A stretch of DNA of 64,000 nt from NCBI RefSeq assembly GCF_001552635.1, contig NZ_BCRO01000045.1, forward strand, positions 62,001 to 126,000. Direction: 5' to 3'. The position numbers and the translations under genes were made by a program. Positions 24,241 through 32,594 of the stretch are shown piece after piece. Below the pieces are notes generated by a model. The model saw only the letters and a program-made list of their open reading frames with translations, had not been told where the DNA came from and did no database searches. This DNA comes from Actinomadura hibisca NBRC 15177 (lineage in GTDB: Bacteria; Actinomycetota; Actinomycetes; Streptosporangiales; Streptosporangiaceae). Every line of letters begins with the position of its first letter. The stretch's first letter is position 1.

Positions 24241-25404
24241 ATGAGCGCTTTGGCCGACTTCCAGAACGAGATCTACCTGAAGGGCCTGGGCGACGTCCTG
24301 CCCGAGCTGCCCACCGACCTGACCAGGCTGGAGGCCCTGGCCGAGCGGCGGTTGTCGGCCCAGGCGTTCGGCTACGTGGCCGGTTCGGCGGGCAGCGAGT
24401 CGACCGCGCGGGCCAACCGGACGGCCTTCGACCGCTGGCGGATCGTGCCCAGGATGTTGCGCGACGTCTCCGAGCGCGACCTGTCGGTGGAGATCCTCGG
24501 CACCCCGATGCCCGCGCCGGTGCTGCTCGCCCCGATCGGCGTGCAGTCGATCTTCCACCCGGAGGGCGAGCTGGCGGTGGCGCGCGCGGCGGCCGCGACG
24601 GGCCTGCCGATGGTGCTGAGCACGGCCGCGTCCTTCACCCTGGAGGAGGTCGCCGAGGCCAACGGCGCGGGCCCGCGCTGGTACCAGCTCTACTGGCCCA
24701 AGGACCGCGACCTCGCCGTCAGCCTCCTGGAGCGCGCGAAGGCCGCCGGGTACACCGCGCTGGTGGTGACGCTCGACACCTTCACGCTCGCGTGGCGGCC
24801 CCGCGACCTCGACCAGGCGTACCTGCCGTTCCTGCGCGGCATCGGCGTGGCCAACTACTTCGCTGACCCCGTCTTCCAGCAGGCGATCGGCGGCCCCGTC
24901 ACCGCCGCCAACCGCGACATGGCCCTGCTGCACTGGGTCGCCAACTTCGGTGACCCCTCGCTGACCTGGGACGACCTGGCGTTCCTGCGCGAGCACTGGG
25001 ACGGCCCGATCGTGCTCAAGGGCATCCAGCACCCCGACGACGCGCGCCGCGCCGTGGACGCCGGGATGGACGGCGTCGTCGTCTCCAACCACGGAGGCCG
25101 CCAGGTCGACGGGGCGATCGCCTCCTTGGACGCCCTCCCGCCCGTCGCCGACGCCGTCGGCCACCAGACCACCGTGCTGTTCGACAGCGGCGTCCGCACC
25201 GGCGCCGACATCGCCAAGGCCCTCGCGCTCGGCGCCAAGGCCGTCCTGGTCGCGCGCCCCTACGCCTACGGGCTGGCGCTCGGCGGCGAGGCGGGCGTGC
25301 GGCACGTCCTGCGCTGCCTCCAGGCCGACCTGGAGCTGACCATGGCGCTGGCGGGCCTGCGGACCCCCGCCGAGGTGACGCTGGACGCCCTGGTCCGGGA
25401 CTGA
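24241..25404 (+). CDS. FMN-dependent alpha-hydroxy-acid oxidase, lactate 2-monooxygenase-like
   Basis: A 387-aa TIM-barrel flavoenzyme. Family features are FQNEIYLKGLGDVLPELPTD at the start (typical of lactate 2-monooxygenase), MPAPVLLAPIGVQSIFHP, and the FMN/substrate segment VSNHGGRQVDGA containing the catalytic His and Arg. LFDSGVRTGADIAKALALGA binds the FMN phosphate. It would oxidise L-lactate or a similar 2-hydroxy acid. AGGAGGG precedes the ATG closely. The N-terminal match favours lactate monooxygenase over LldD dehydrogenase, but the substrate is not certain. Confidence 0.85.
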   Translation: MSALADFQNEIYLKGLGDVLPELPTDLTRLEALAERRLSAQAFGYVAGSAGSESTARANRTAFDRWRIVPRMLRDVSERDLSVEILGTPMPAPVLLAPIGVQSIFHPEGELAVARAAAATGLPMVLSTAASFTLEEVAEANGAGPRWYQLYWPKDRDLAVSLLERAKAAGYTALVVTLDTFTLAWRPRDLDQAYLPFLRGIGVANYFADPVFQQAIGGPVTAANRDMALLHWVANFGDPSLTWDDLAFLREHWDGPIVLKGIQHPDDARRAVDAGMDGVVVSNHGGRQVDGAIASLDALPPVADAVGHQTTVLFDSGVRTGADIAKALALGAKAVLVARPYAYGLALGGEAGVRHVLRCLQADLELTMALAGLRTPAEVTLDALVRD

Positions 25405-25472
25405 CCGCCGAGTTCTTACGGGTGGCGAACATCCCGCCCATATCCCCTCCCGGCGGGCGGCGCGGTCGCTAG

Positions 25473-25500
25473 CCTCGATCAAGAATGATCTTGATCGAGG
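25473..25500. promoter_or_regulatory. 28-bp perfect inverted repeat upstream of ABC ATPase gene
   Basis: Arms 25473-25483 (CCTCGATCAAG) and 25490-25500 (CTTGATCGAGG) are perfect 11-bp inverses around AATGAT. It lies about 98 bp before the likely ATPase start and directly before a GGGGGAGCGATG sequence. It could be a repressor operator or an RNA hairpin. No regulator can be assigned. Confidence 0.55.
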
Positions 25501-25597
25501 GGGAGCGATGCATGACGGATGTCACGGGTGGGCCCAGCGGATCTCACCCCCGGTTCCTGACGCCTGTGACTGCCCGCGGGAACGCCCGGCGGCCAGC

Positions 25598-26260
25598 ATG
25601 GAGGGCATGAACGGGAATGTGATCGAGGTGACCGGCCTGACCGTCCGCTGCGGCGGGACCGAGGTGCTGCGCGAGGTCTCGTTCGCCGTCGCCGCGGGGC
25701 GGGTGTACGCGGTGCTCGGCCGCCACGGCTCGGGCAAGACCACGCTGCTGGAGGCCGTCGCGGGCCTGCGGCGGCCGATGTCGGGGCGCGTCCGGGTCCG
25801 GGGGGCCGACCCCTACGAGAGCGCCCGGGACGCCCCGGTGGCCGCCGTGTGGTCCGACGGCGGCCTGTTCCCCGGCCTGACCCCGCGCGAGATCGTCGAC
25901 ACCTGGCGCCGCTGGACCTGCGACCCGCTGGACCGGGACGAGGCGCTGCGCCTGGTCGGCCTCACCGGCGCGGCCGACGTCCCGTTCGAGCGGCTGACGG
26001 CGGGCCAGCGGCGGCGGCTCGACCTGGCGCTCGCCCTGGTCGGCCGGTCCGACGTGCTGCTGCTGGACGAGCCCACCTCGGGCCTCGACGAGGCCGACCG
26101 GTGCGCCATCTGGACGGTGCTGCGCACCCTGGCCGCCGCCGGGACGACCGTGCTGCTGGCCACCCGCGACGCCGCCGAGGCGGCCTGCGCCGACCAGGTC
26201 GGCGTGCTGGACGAGGCCCGCCTGCCCGTCCGCCGCGCGACCGGCAGCATGGCGGCCTGA
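25598..26260 (+). CDS. ABC transporter ATP-binding protein
   Basis: About 220 aa, a single nucleotide-binding domain. The Walker A is VLGRHGSGKTTLLEAV, the signature loop is a degenerate LTAGQRRRLDLALAL, and Walker B is VLLLDEPTSGLDEADR. Starts at 25598 or 25607 are both possible, and an upstream ATG at 25508 would add non-conserved residues. No permease gene accompanies it. The following genes are a histidine kinase and response regulator, an arrangement seen with DesK/DesR-like systems and ABC-2 exporters, where the permease would normally sit between. It probably works with a membrane partner encoded elsewhere. Confidence 0.82.
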   Translation: MEGMNGNVIEVTGLTVRCGGTEVLREVSFAVAAGRVYAVLGRHGSGKTTLLEAVAGLRRPMSGRVRVRGADPYESARDAPVAAVWSDGGLFPGLTPREIVDTWRRWTCDPLDRDEALRLVGLTGAADVPFERLTAGQRRRLDLALALVGRSDVLLLDEPTSGLDEADRCAIWTVLRTLAAAGTTVLLATRDAAEAACADQVGVLDEARLPVRRATGSMAA

Positions 26261-26298
26261 GAAAGCGGCCCGAACGGCGCGTACCCTGTGGAACCCGC

Positions 26299-27447
26299 AT
26301 GACTCCGGAGACAGGGGAACGGGTGCACCCCAGGATTCCTCGCCCCACCGTCATCGCCGCGATCATCGTGGCGATGACGCTGGTGGCCCTGGCCGGGTTG
26401 TTGCTGTCGCCGCTGTGGTACGAGCTGTTCGAGCGCCGCGACCTCGGCCGGATCGCCGTCGCGACGGTGCTGTGCGCGACGGTGTTCGGCCTGTACGGGC
26501 GGTTGTTGTGGCTGAACCTCATGCGCCGCACCGCCCCGGTGCACCGGCTCGGCCTCGCCGCGATCATCGCCGCGTCGTGGGCGCTGCCCGCCCTGCTCGG
26601 CGCCGGGCACGGCTGGGGCAACGCGCTGATGTTGCCGGTCGGGCTGATCGCGGTGGTGCTGCCGGTGCGCGAGGCGACGGTCGTCGCGGCCGCCGCCACC
26701 GTCGCGACCCCCGTCTACGGCATGGTGCTGGGCCTGCCGCTGCTGAGCGCGGTGTACGAGCTGGCGGCCGTCCCGATGGCCACCTTCTCCGGATACGTCC
26801 AGGTCTGGTTCTTCCACGTCGTCCAGGAGCTCCAGGAGGCCCGCGCCGAGCTGGCCCGCTCGGCGGTGGGGGAGGAGCGCATGCGGTTCGCCCGCGACCT
26901 GCACGACGTGCTGGGCCACAGCCTCCAGGCCGTCGCGCTGCGCGCCGAGGTCGCCGAACGGTTCCTGGACCGCGACCCGGGCCGGGTCCGCAAGGAGCTG
27001 ACCGAGATCCAGACGATGGCGCGCGACTCGGTCCGCGACGTGCGCGAGGTCGTGCGCGGCTACCGCACCACCTCGCTGCGCACCGAACTGGAGGGCGTGT
27101 CGGCGGTGCTGCGCGCCGCCGGGATCGTCTGCGACCGCCCCGACGTCGCCGCCGACCTGCCCGCCCACGTGCACGAACCGCTCGGCTGGGTCGCCCGCGA
27201 GGCCGTCACCAACGTGCTGCGGCACGCCAGCGCGTCGTGGTGCCGCATCACCGTCGCCCGCGACGGCGACGCGCTCAGCCTGGAGATCGTCAACGACGGC
27301 GCGGGCCGCCGCGCCGCCGAGGGCGGCAGCGGCCTGGCGGGCCTCGACGAGCGGCTGCGCGCGGCGGGCGGGGCACTGGCGGCCGGGCCCGCCGGGGACG
27401 GTACGTTCCGGGTGGCGGCGCGGGTGCCGCTGGAGGGGGCGACATGA
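26299..27447 (+). CDS. NarL-type sensor histidine kinase
   Basis: A 382-aa kinase with five or six hydrophobic segments in the first ~180 residues, no obvious extracytoplasmic domain, then a HisKA_3 dimerisation domain. The phospho-acceptor histidine is in RFARDLHDVLGHSLQAVALR. The ATPase domain has EAVTNVLRHASASW and a G-box GGSGLAGLDERL. It is like DesK-family kinases that sense membrane state. A GTG at 26323 with AGGGGAACGG upstream may be the true start. Its stop overlaps the response regulator start (ATGA), so the two form a pair. Confidence 0.9.
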   Translation: MTPETGERVHPRIPRPTVIAAIIVAMTLVALAGLLLSPLWYELFERRDLGRIAVATVLCATVFGLYGRLLWLNLMRRTAPVHRLGLAAIIAASWALPALLGAGHGWGNALMLPVGLIAVVLPVREATVVAAAATVATPVYGMVLGLPLLSAVYELAAVPMATFSGYVQVWFFHVVQELQEARAELARSAVGEERMRFARDLHDVLGHSLQAVALRAEVAERFLDRDPGRVRKELTEIQTMARDSVRDVREVVRGYRTTSLRTELEGVSAVLRAAGIVCDRPDVAADLPAHVHEPLGWVAREAVTNVLRHASASWCRITVARDGDALSLEIVNDGAGRRAAEGGSGLAGLDERLRAAGGALAAGPAGDGTFRVAARVPLEGAT

Positions 27448-28049
27448 TCCGGGTGCTGCTGGCCGACGACCACCTGCTCATCCGGGAGGCGCTGGTCCTG
27501 CTGCTGGAGACCGAGGACGGCATCGAGGTGGCCGCCGACGTCGGCCGCGGCGACGAGGCGGTGGACCGCGCGCTGGCCCTGCGCCCCGACGTCGCCGTCC
27601 TCGACATCGACATGCCGGGCCTGGACGGCCTGGCCGCCGCCGAGCGCCTGTCCCGCGACCTGCCCGGCTGCCGCCTGGTGATCGTCACCGCGCACGGCCG
27701 CCCCGGCAACCTGCGCCGCGCGATGGCCGCCGGGGTGCGCGGCTTCCTCGGCAAGGACGCCCCCGGCGCGCGGCTCGCCCAGGTGATCCGCCAGGTCGCC
27801 GCCGGCGCCCGCTACATCGACCCGCAGCTCGCCGCCGACGCGCTGGCCGCCGAGGAGTGCCCGCTGACCCCGCGCGAGCTGGACACCCTGCGCGCGGCGG
27901 CCGACGGCGCGCCGGTGTCGCGCATCGCCCGCTCGCTGGGGCTGTCGGAGGGGACCGTGCGCAACTACCTGTCGGCGGCGGTGACCAAGCTGGGCGTGGA
28001 CAACCGGCACGCCGCCGTCCGCGCGGCCCACGACCTGGGCTGGCTGTAA
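27444..28049 (+). CDS. NarL/LuxR-type response regulator
   Basis: A 201-aa regulator. The receiver domain has acidic residues in LLADDH, phospho-acceptor Asp in VAVLDIDMPGLDG (~residue 54) and Lys in RGFLGKDAPG. The C-terminal LuxR helix-turn-helix includes SRIARSLGLSEGTVRNYLS. It is the partner of the overlapping kinase and may regulate the adjacent ABC ATPase gene. It is convergent with the methyltransferase gene, with an 8-bp gap. Confidence 0.92.
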   Translation: MIRVLLADDHLLIREALVLLLETEDGIEVAADVGRGDEAVDRALALRPDVAVLDIDMPGLDGLAAAERLSRDLPGCRLVIVTAHGRPGNLRRAMAAGVRGFLGKDAPGARLAQVIRQVAAGARYIDPQLAADALAAEECPLTPRELDTLRAAADGAPVSRIARSLGLSEGTVRNYLSAAVTKLGVDNRHAAVRAAHDLGWL

Positions 28050-28057
28050 CCGCGCGG

Positions 28058-28741
28058 TCAGCGGCGGGCCAGCACCAGCGCGCCCCGCTTGGTCACCGGC
28101 AGCGGCGTGCGCACCCGGCCCGCCAGCGCCGCCGCCTCCTCCCGGGGCACCCGCCGCGCGATCAGGTAGTCGCGGACGGCGGCGGTGTCGGGCAGCGTCA
28201 GCAGCGGCGCGTCCCAGCGCTCCACCTCCACCTCCCCGAACACCGACGCCACCAGGGCAGGCGCCTCCTCGGCGTCGAACGGCGTCGGCGCGCGCCGCCA
28301 CAGGTGCGCGAGCTCCGGCCCGTCGTCGCGCGCGATCGCCGACGCCGCGAACTGGCCGCCCGGCGCCAGCACCCGCCGCGCCTCGCGCAGCGCGGGCCGC
28401 GGATCGTCCAGGTGGTAGAGCATGTTGATCGCCACCGCCGCGTCGAACACCCCGTCCCGGAACGGCAGCCGCGCCGCGTCCGCGCGCACGGCGGGCCGGG
28501 GATGGGCGCACAGTAACGTCGCCGACAGGTCCACGCCCACCAGGTGGCCGGACGCCGACCAGGCCGCGCTGAGCGCGCCCTCGCCGCAGCCGATGTCCAG
28601 GACGCGGCCAGGCCGTACACCGTCCAGGATTCCGGCCAGACGGGTGTGGAGGCTGCGGCTTCCGATCAGGTAGCGGGCGGTGACCCGCGACCCGAGCCGG
28701 AACCGCTCGGGGTCGGTGTCGTAGTCCGGTGGCACGGCCAT
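28058..28741 (-). CDS. SAM-dependent class I methyltransferase
   Basis: A 227-aa methyltransferase. Motif I GRVLDIGCGEGALS is near residues 45-58, motif II VGVDLSATLL follows, and DAARLPFRDGVFDAAVAINM and RRVLAPGGQF complete the SAM fold. The substrate is not identifiable. RKVL-type small molecule and UbiE-like methyltransferases share these motifs. It is a stand-alone gene. Confidence 0.85.
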   Translation of the reverse strand: MAVPPDYDTDPERFRLGSRVTARYLIGSRSLHTRLAGILDGVRPGRVLDIGCGEGALSAAWSASGHLVGVDLSATLLCAHPRPAVRADAARLPFRDGVFDAAVAINMLYHLDDPRPALREARRVLAPGGQFAASAIARDDGPELAHLWRRAPTPFDAEEAPALVASVFGEVEVERWDAPLLTLPDTAAVRDYLIARRVPREEAAALAGRVRTPLPVTKRGALVLARR

Positions 28742-28785
28742 GCCTCCAGTGAAACAGGCCCCGGGCCGGAAAGCAGGAGGCGCGT

Positions 28786-29115
28786 TCAGGGCGCGATGTC
28801 GCGCGGCTTGTCCACCTCGACGCGGGGCCTGGGCGCGCCCACGCGGCCCTCCGCGACCTGCGCGCTGAGCTGCTCGATCCGGGTGAGCAGCGCGGCCCGG
28901 TCCTGCCGAAGCCCGGCGACCTCCTGGCGGCTCTCGGTCAGCTCGCGCCGCAACATGATCAGCAGCTGGTCGGCGGTGTTCACCGCGAGCGACTCGCTCT
29001 GCCGGTCGAGCTGGCGCAGCTCGCCCCGGCGGCGCAACACCGCGACCACGGCCTGCACCAGTCCACCGCCCGCGACGATCTGGGCGATGGCGACGAGGGC
29101 GTCCCCGCTGGTCAT
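28786..29115 (-). CDS. Small membrane-anchored coiled-coil protein, unknown
   Basis: A 109-aa protein. A single N-terminal hydrophobic helix (IAQIVAGGGLVQAVVAVL) is followed by a charged coiled coil (LLIMLRRELTESRQEVAGLR) and a Pro/Arg tail. Its ATG overlaps the stop of the upstream membrane protein gene (ATGA), so the two are cotranslated and probably interact. The pair recalls phage holin plus accessory modules, but no other phage gene is nearby and I do not assign that function. Confidence 0.65.
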   Translation of the reverse strand: MTSGDALVAIAQIVAGGGLVQAVVAVLRRRGELRQLDRQSESLAVNTADQLLIMLRRELTESRQEVAGLRQDRAALLTRIEQLSAQVAEGRVGAPRPRVEVDKPRDIAP

Positions 29116-29546
29116 GCGGTCTCGCCCCCGGCCGCCTCCGGCGTGGCCGCGCCCACCTGGCGGGCGCGCACGGTGATCGCGTGCGCCTTGAGCAACCCGC
29201 CCGCGGCGAGACCGCCGGAGATTACCCCGGCGGCCAGGCCGTGCTGCTTCAGGCCGGTGAGCACCGTCAGGCAGTAGAACGCGTAACCGCCGGCGACCAG
29301 GTACAGGCCCGGCAGCTCCAGCGTGACGCGCCGCGCGTACAGGCCGTACAACGTCAGCGCGCCGCCGGTCGCGAAGATCAGGCCCCACAGGTGGGCGATC
29401 GCGTTGGCGTGGCCCGCCAGGCTGTCGGTCATGCCGCGGCTGACGCCGTCGCCGATGATCATTCCCAGGGCGCCGAGCACCACCGCGGTCAGCGCGACCA
29501 TGGTGGCGAACGGGTTGCCGGAGAGCTGTGCCCGCCATCCCGCCAT
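29112..29546 (-). CDS. Small multi-spanning membrane protein, unknown
   Basis: A 144-aa protein with four hydrophobic segments (ATMVALTAVVLGALGMIIGD; HLWGLIFATGGALTLYGLYA; LPGLYLVAGGYAFYCLTVLT; GLAAGVISGGLAAGGLL) and a short cytoplasmic tail. The ATG at 29546 has a strong GGGGAGGG ribosome site. It is coupled to the coiled-coil membrane protein downstream. I do not recognise a named family. Confidence 0.65.
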   Translation of the reverse strand: MAGWRAQLSGNPFATMVALTAVVLGALGMIIGDGVSRGMTDSLAGHANAIAHLWGLIFATGGALTLYGLYARRVTLELPGLYLVAGGYAFYCLTVLTGLKQHGLAAGVISGGLAAGGLLKAHAITVRARQVGAATPEAAGGETA

Positions 29547-29684
29547 GGGACCCTCCCCTCCGAGCGTGCCGGATCGTCCGAACGTGCCGAGCACGGCGAA
29601 GTTAGCACGGAGAGCGACGGTCAGTTACGCAAAGTTATCGGTTCGATACGGAGGCTTGGCGGGTACCGCGCGTTCCGCCGCCGG

Positions 29685-30446
29685 TCAGGCGGTCGCGCCG
29701 CCGTCGATCACGTGGTCCTGGCCGATGACGAAGCTCGCCTCGTCGGAGGCCAGCCACAACACCGCCGCGGCGACCTCCGCCGGGTCGGCGACCCGGCCGA
29801 GCGCCACGCCCGCGCCGAGCCGGGCGTCCAGGTCGGCGCGGCTCTCGCCCGGCTGCAGGGTCATGGGCGTCTCGATGGGGCCGGGGCTGACGGCGTTGAT
29901 CCGCACGCCCTCGCCGATGTACTCGCGGGCGGCCCCGCGGGTGAGGACGGCGACGCCCGCCTTGGCGGCGGCGTAGGCGTTCAGGCCGCTCGGCCGCTGG
30001 TGCAGGCCGATGTTGGAGGCGGTGTTGACGATCACTCCGCCGCCGTGCGCCCGCATGTGCGCGATCTCGTGCTTCATCGACAGGAAGACGCCGGTGAGGT
30101 TCACGTCCAGGACGGCGGCCCAGTCGTCCTCGCCCAGGTCGGCCAGGGGGCCGAACGGGCCGAGGACCCCGGCGTTGTTGAACGCGACCTCCAGGCCGCC
30201 GTGGCGCTCCACGACGGTGGCGACCATCCGCGCCACGTCGGCCGAGTCGGTCACGTCCGCCGTGACGGCACTGGCGGTGCCGCCCTCGGCCTCGATCAGC
30301 TTGACGGTCTGCGCCAGGGGCTCGGCGCTCCGGCTCGCCACCGCGACGGTCGCGCCCTCGCGGGCGAAGGCGAGGGCGGCGGTACGGCCGAGGCCGCTGC
30401 CGCCACCGGTGACGAGGACGACCTTGCCGGCGAAACGGGCGGTCAT
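29685..30446 (-). CDS. SDR-family NAD(P)-dependent oxidoreductase
   Basis: A 253-aa classical short-chain dehydrogenase. The cofactor loop GGGSGLGRTAALAFA is near residue 15, NNAGVLGPFG follows, and the catalytic Ser-Tyr-Lys is represented by NTASNIG, with Tyr and Lys in NAYAAAKAGVAVLT. C-terminal SPGPIETPM is also present. It reduces or oxidises an unidentified carbonyl/alcohol. A 19-bp TetR-type operator lies 17 bp before its start, and a nearly identical copy precedes the adjacent tetR gene, which implies repression by that regulator. Confidence 0.9.
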   Translation of the reverse strand: MTARFAGKVVLVTGGGSGLGRTAALAFAREGATVAVASRSAEPLAQTVKLIEAEGGTASAVTADVTDSADVARMVATVVERHGGLEVAFNNAGVLGPFGPLADLGEDDWAAVLDVNLTGVFLSMKHEIAHMRAHGGGVIVNTASNIGLHQRPSGLNAYAAAKAGVAVLTRGAAREYIGEGVRINAVSPGPIETPMTLQPGESRADLDARLGAGVALGRVADPAEVAAAVLWLASDEASFVIGQDHVIDGGATA

Positions 30447-30462
30447 GGGGGCTCCTTATTCG

Positions 30463-30481
30463 AGAACGAACGGTCTAATAT
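30463..30481. promoter_or_regulatory. TetR operator copy 1 (upstream of SDR gene)
   Basis: AGAACGAACGGTCTAATAT is identical at 17 of 19 bases to the site at 31135-31153. On the minus strand it reads AGACCG-TT-CGTTCT, a quasi-palindrome. It overlaps the region where the SDR promoter must lie. Confidence 0.7.
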
Positions 30482-30530
30482 CAGGGCCGGAAAAAGCCCG
30501 CACCCCGGAAGGCGCGGGACGGGTTCCGGC

Positions 30531-31112
30531 TCAGTCCAGCAGGGCGAGGGCCTGCTCGGCGGCGTCCCGGAGGCGCGCGGTGTCGGCCGGGGCCCGGCCC
30601 AGCACCCGCATCCCCTGGAACAGCACCAGCAGGAACCGGGCGAGCGCCCGGGGGTCCTTGTCGGCGGCCAGCTCGCCCTGGGCTCGGGCGCGCAGCAGCG
30701 CCGAGGTCAGCGCGGTCTCCAGCGTCGTCCAGCTCGCCTCGACCAGGCGGGCCGCCTCGGGATCGCGGGCCGCCAGCTCGACGGCGGTGTTGACGACCAT
30801 GCAGCCGCGCCGGTCGACGTCGCCGGCCGACTCCTCGGCGTACCGCCCGACCAGCTCGCGCACCGCCGGGAGCGCCGGGCCGGGGGCGGCCAGCGTCGCC
30901 ATGATCTGGGGATCCATGAGCTGCGCGTACCGTTCCAGCGCCTTCAGGTACAGCTCGTGCTTGCCGCCGAAGGTGGCGTAGACGCTCGCCCGCGCGACAC
31001 CCAGGCGCGCCACGAGGTCGGCCATCGAGGTCGCCTCGTAGCCGCGTTCCCAGAACAGCTCCAGCGCACGCTGGAGGGCGGCGTCCGGGTCGAACTCCTT
31101 GGTTCTCGCCAT
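30531..31112 (-). CDS. TetR/AcrR-family transcriptional repressor
   Basis: A 193-aa TetR protein. The N-terminal HTH reads ALELFWERGYEATSMADLVA then LGVARASVYATFGGKHEL, with the typical TetR YATFG turn. The C-terminal domain belongs to the group with VNTAVELAARDPEAARLVE. It sits directly upstream of the SDR gene on the same strand, and both genes carry the same 19-bp operator in their 5' region. Autoregulation and control of the SDR gene is the likely arrangement. The inducer is unknown. Confidence 0.9.
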   Translation of the reverse strand: MARTKEFDPDAALQRALELFWERGYEATSMADLVARLGVARASVYATFGGKHELYLKALERYAQLMDPQIMATLAAPGPALPAVRELVGRYAEESAGDVDRRGCMVVNTAVELAARDPEAARLVEASWTTLETALTSALLRARAQGELAADKDPRALARFLLVLFQGMRVLGRAPADTARLRDAAEQALALLD

Positions 31113-31134
31113 GCCCGGAACCTTAGAGCTTTCA

Positions 31135-31153
31135 AGAACGAACAGTCAAATAT
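31135..31153. promoter_or_regulatory. TetR operator copy 2 (upstream of tetR gene)
   Basis: AGAACGAACAGTCAAATAT lies 23 bp before the tetR start and matches copy 1 at 17 of 19 positions. Paired sites before regulator and target are typical of local TetR autoregulation. Confidence 0.7.
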
Positions 31154-31191
31154 TGGAGCGCGCCATTATCCGGCCGCGCGACGGCGGCGGG

Positions 31192-31749
31192 TCAGGGGCG
31201 GCGGCGGTTCAGGTCGACCTTGTCGAGCACCGCGCCGTCGGCGTCCAGCGCCTCGGCGACCGGGCCCCGGCGCGCGCCCCACGCCACCACGACGTGGCCG
31301 TGCTCGGGCACCTCCAGCAGGCGCTTGCCCACCCGGACCTGCGCCACCTCGGGGGCGGCGCGCAACCGTGCCTGGTAGACGAACTTGGCGCCCCACGGCA
31401 GCAACCGCCCGGCGTTGCGCACCGTGCTGCCCGATCCGTACAGGCGCAGGTGGCGACCCATCTCGGCGGCCGACCGGCGGATCAGCGGCTGCTCGGGGGC
31501 GAGGCCGCCCCCGCCGCCCAGCGCCATCCACTCGCCGTTGTGCCGGTGGAAGGTCCAGCCCTCGATGAAGAAGTCGCCCGGCACGCCGTCGCCCTCGGGC
31601 AGCAGCAGGGAGACGACGGCCACGTCGCCTTCCACGTCGAGGGCGAGCGGCAGGAAGCCGCGATCGTCCTCGAAGGCGGTGGGCGCGGGGGTGGGCAGAC
31701 CGTCGCGCAGGAGCCGGAGGAACTCCTCGGTCACCTTTTCGTCGTTCAT
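31192..31749 (-). CDS. Hypothetical cytoplasmic protein
   Basis: A 185-aa protein with no recognised family. It is rich in short beta-type segments (RGFLPLALDVEGDVAVVSLL, FIEGWTFHRHNGEWMALGGG, HGHVVVAWG). The start at 31749 is chosen because MNDEKVTEEFLRLLRDG begins a helix and the upstream extension is Arg-rich. There is no signal peptide or membrane helix. It may be part of an immunity-like or SUKH-like beta sandwich group, but this is only an impression. Confidence 0.6.
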   Translation of the reverse strand: MNDEKVTEEFLRLLRDGLPTPAPTAFEDDRGFLPLALDVEGDVAVVSLLLPEGDGVPGDFFIEGWTFHRHNGEWMALGGGGGLAPEQPLIRRSAAEMGRHLRLYGSGSTVRNAGRLLPWGAKFVYQARLRAAPEVAQVRVGKRLLEVPEHGHVVVAWGARRGPVAEALDADGAVLDKVDLNRRRP

Positions 31750-31786
31750 GTTCCGGGACCTCTGTGATAGCGCAGGCAGAGAGAAA

Positions 31787-31807
31787 GGCCCTCTGCTGGA
31801 GAGGGCC
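31787..31807. terminator. Small hairpin
   Basis: Arms GGCCCTC (31787-31793) and GAGGGCC (31801-31807) with a 7-nt loop lie downstream of the leftward membrane protein gene (stop 31876) and upstream of the next leftward gene. It is a weak terminator candidate. Confidence 0.35.
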
Positions 31808-31875
31808 CCGCGGCACACTCTAAACGTCCGAGTCGTGGTCTTTCATCCAGTTGACACTGTTGCGTCACTCGGGTC

Positions 31876-32475
31876 TCAGCGGACGTCCATCCGGCCGTCC
31901 GTCGCGGCCGCCTCGCGCGGGCGCAGCGCCCGGACCGCCAGGACGCCGCACAGTGCCGCCAGCGGCAGTTCCGCGCCGACCGCCAGCAGCAGCGCCGTGG
32001 CCCGCGCGCCGCCATCGGCCGAGGTGAGGACGTCGAACCAGGCGTCCATGAGCAGCAGCGCGCCGGTCGCGGCGGCGGTCAGCCCGTGCCGGGCGTCGCG
32101 CCGCGCCAGCAGCACACCGGTGCTCAGCAGCCCGGCGGCCAGCATGGCGTCCAGCCCGACCCAGGCCGCCGACCAGTTCGACACCTGCGCCGTGGCCGGG
32201 AGCTGAACCGCCAACGTGTACATCCACGGCACCAGTGCCGTCCCGGCGGCGATCAGGCCCCAGCCGAGCAGGCGGCTGCGGGAGACGGCCGGACGCGGCG
32301 CGGCGGGGCGCAGCGCAACCGGACGCAGAGCAGCAAGACGTGGTGCAGCCGGATGCGATGCGCCCGAGCGCGGCGCGGCAGCGGACGGCGCGACCGGACG
32401 CAGAACTGCGGGACGCGGGGCGGTGAAGCGCCGGCCGGCGCGGCGGGGACGGGCCGGGCTGACGGCGGTGTCCAT
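31876..32475 (-). CDS. Membrane protein with Ala-Pro-Arg repeat N-terminus
   Basis: A 199-aa protein starting at ATG 32475 (AGGAG upstream). Residues ~10-65 are a repetitive Pro-Ala-Arg segment (RPAVLRPVAPSAAAPRSGAS). About four hydrophobic helices follow (LLGWGLIAAGTALVPWMYTL; GLDAMLAAGLLSTGVLLA; and others). The second half resembles small actinomycete integral membrane proteins of unknown role. It is divergent from a two-component system whose products might act in the same envelope response. Confidence 0.65.
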   Translation of the reverse strand: MDTAVSPARPRRAGRRFTAPRPAVLRPVAPSAAAPRSGASHPAAPRLAALRPVALRPAAPRPAVSRSRLLGWGLIAAGTALVPWMYTLAVQLPATAQVSNWSAAWVGLDAMLAAGLLSTGVLLARRDARHGLTAAATGALLLMDAWFDVLTSADGGARATALLLAVGAELPLAALCGVLAVRALRPREAAATDGRMDVR

Positions 32476-32594
32476 GGGGTGATCTCCTTCGGCGGGACGT
32501 GTCCCCAGCCTGGCCGGACGCGCGGCGACGCACAGTAACGCGCCTATCCGGCCGGGGGTGGCACTAACTCCACCCCCGCCCTGCAACCAGCGGC

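Noticed and set aside
24178..25482. Minus-strand extension of the topoisomerase frame to 25482
   Set aside because: The upstream segment is antisense to the flavoenzyme gene and has His/Val/Gln-rich shadow composition. Family similarity begins at MARRGSQ.
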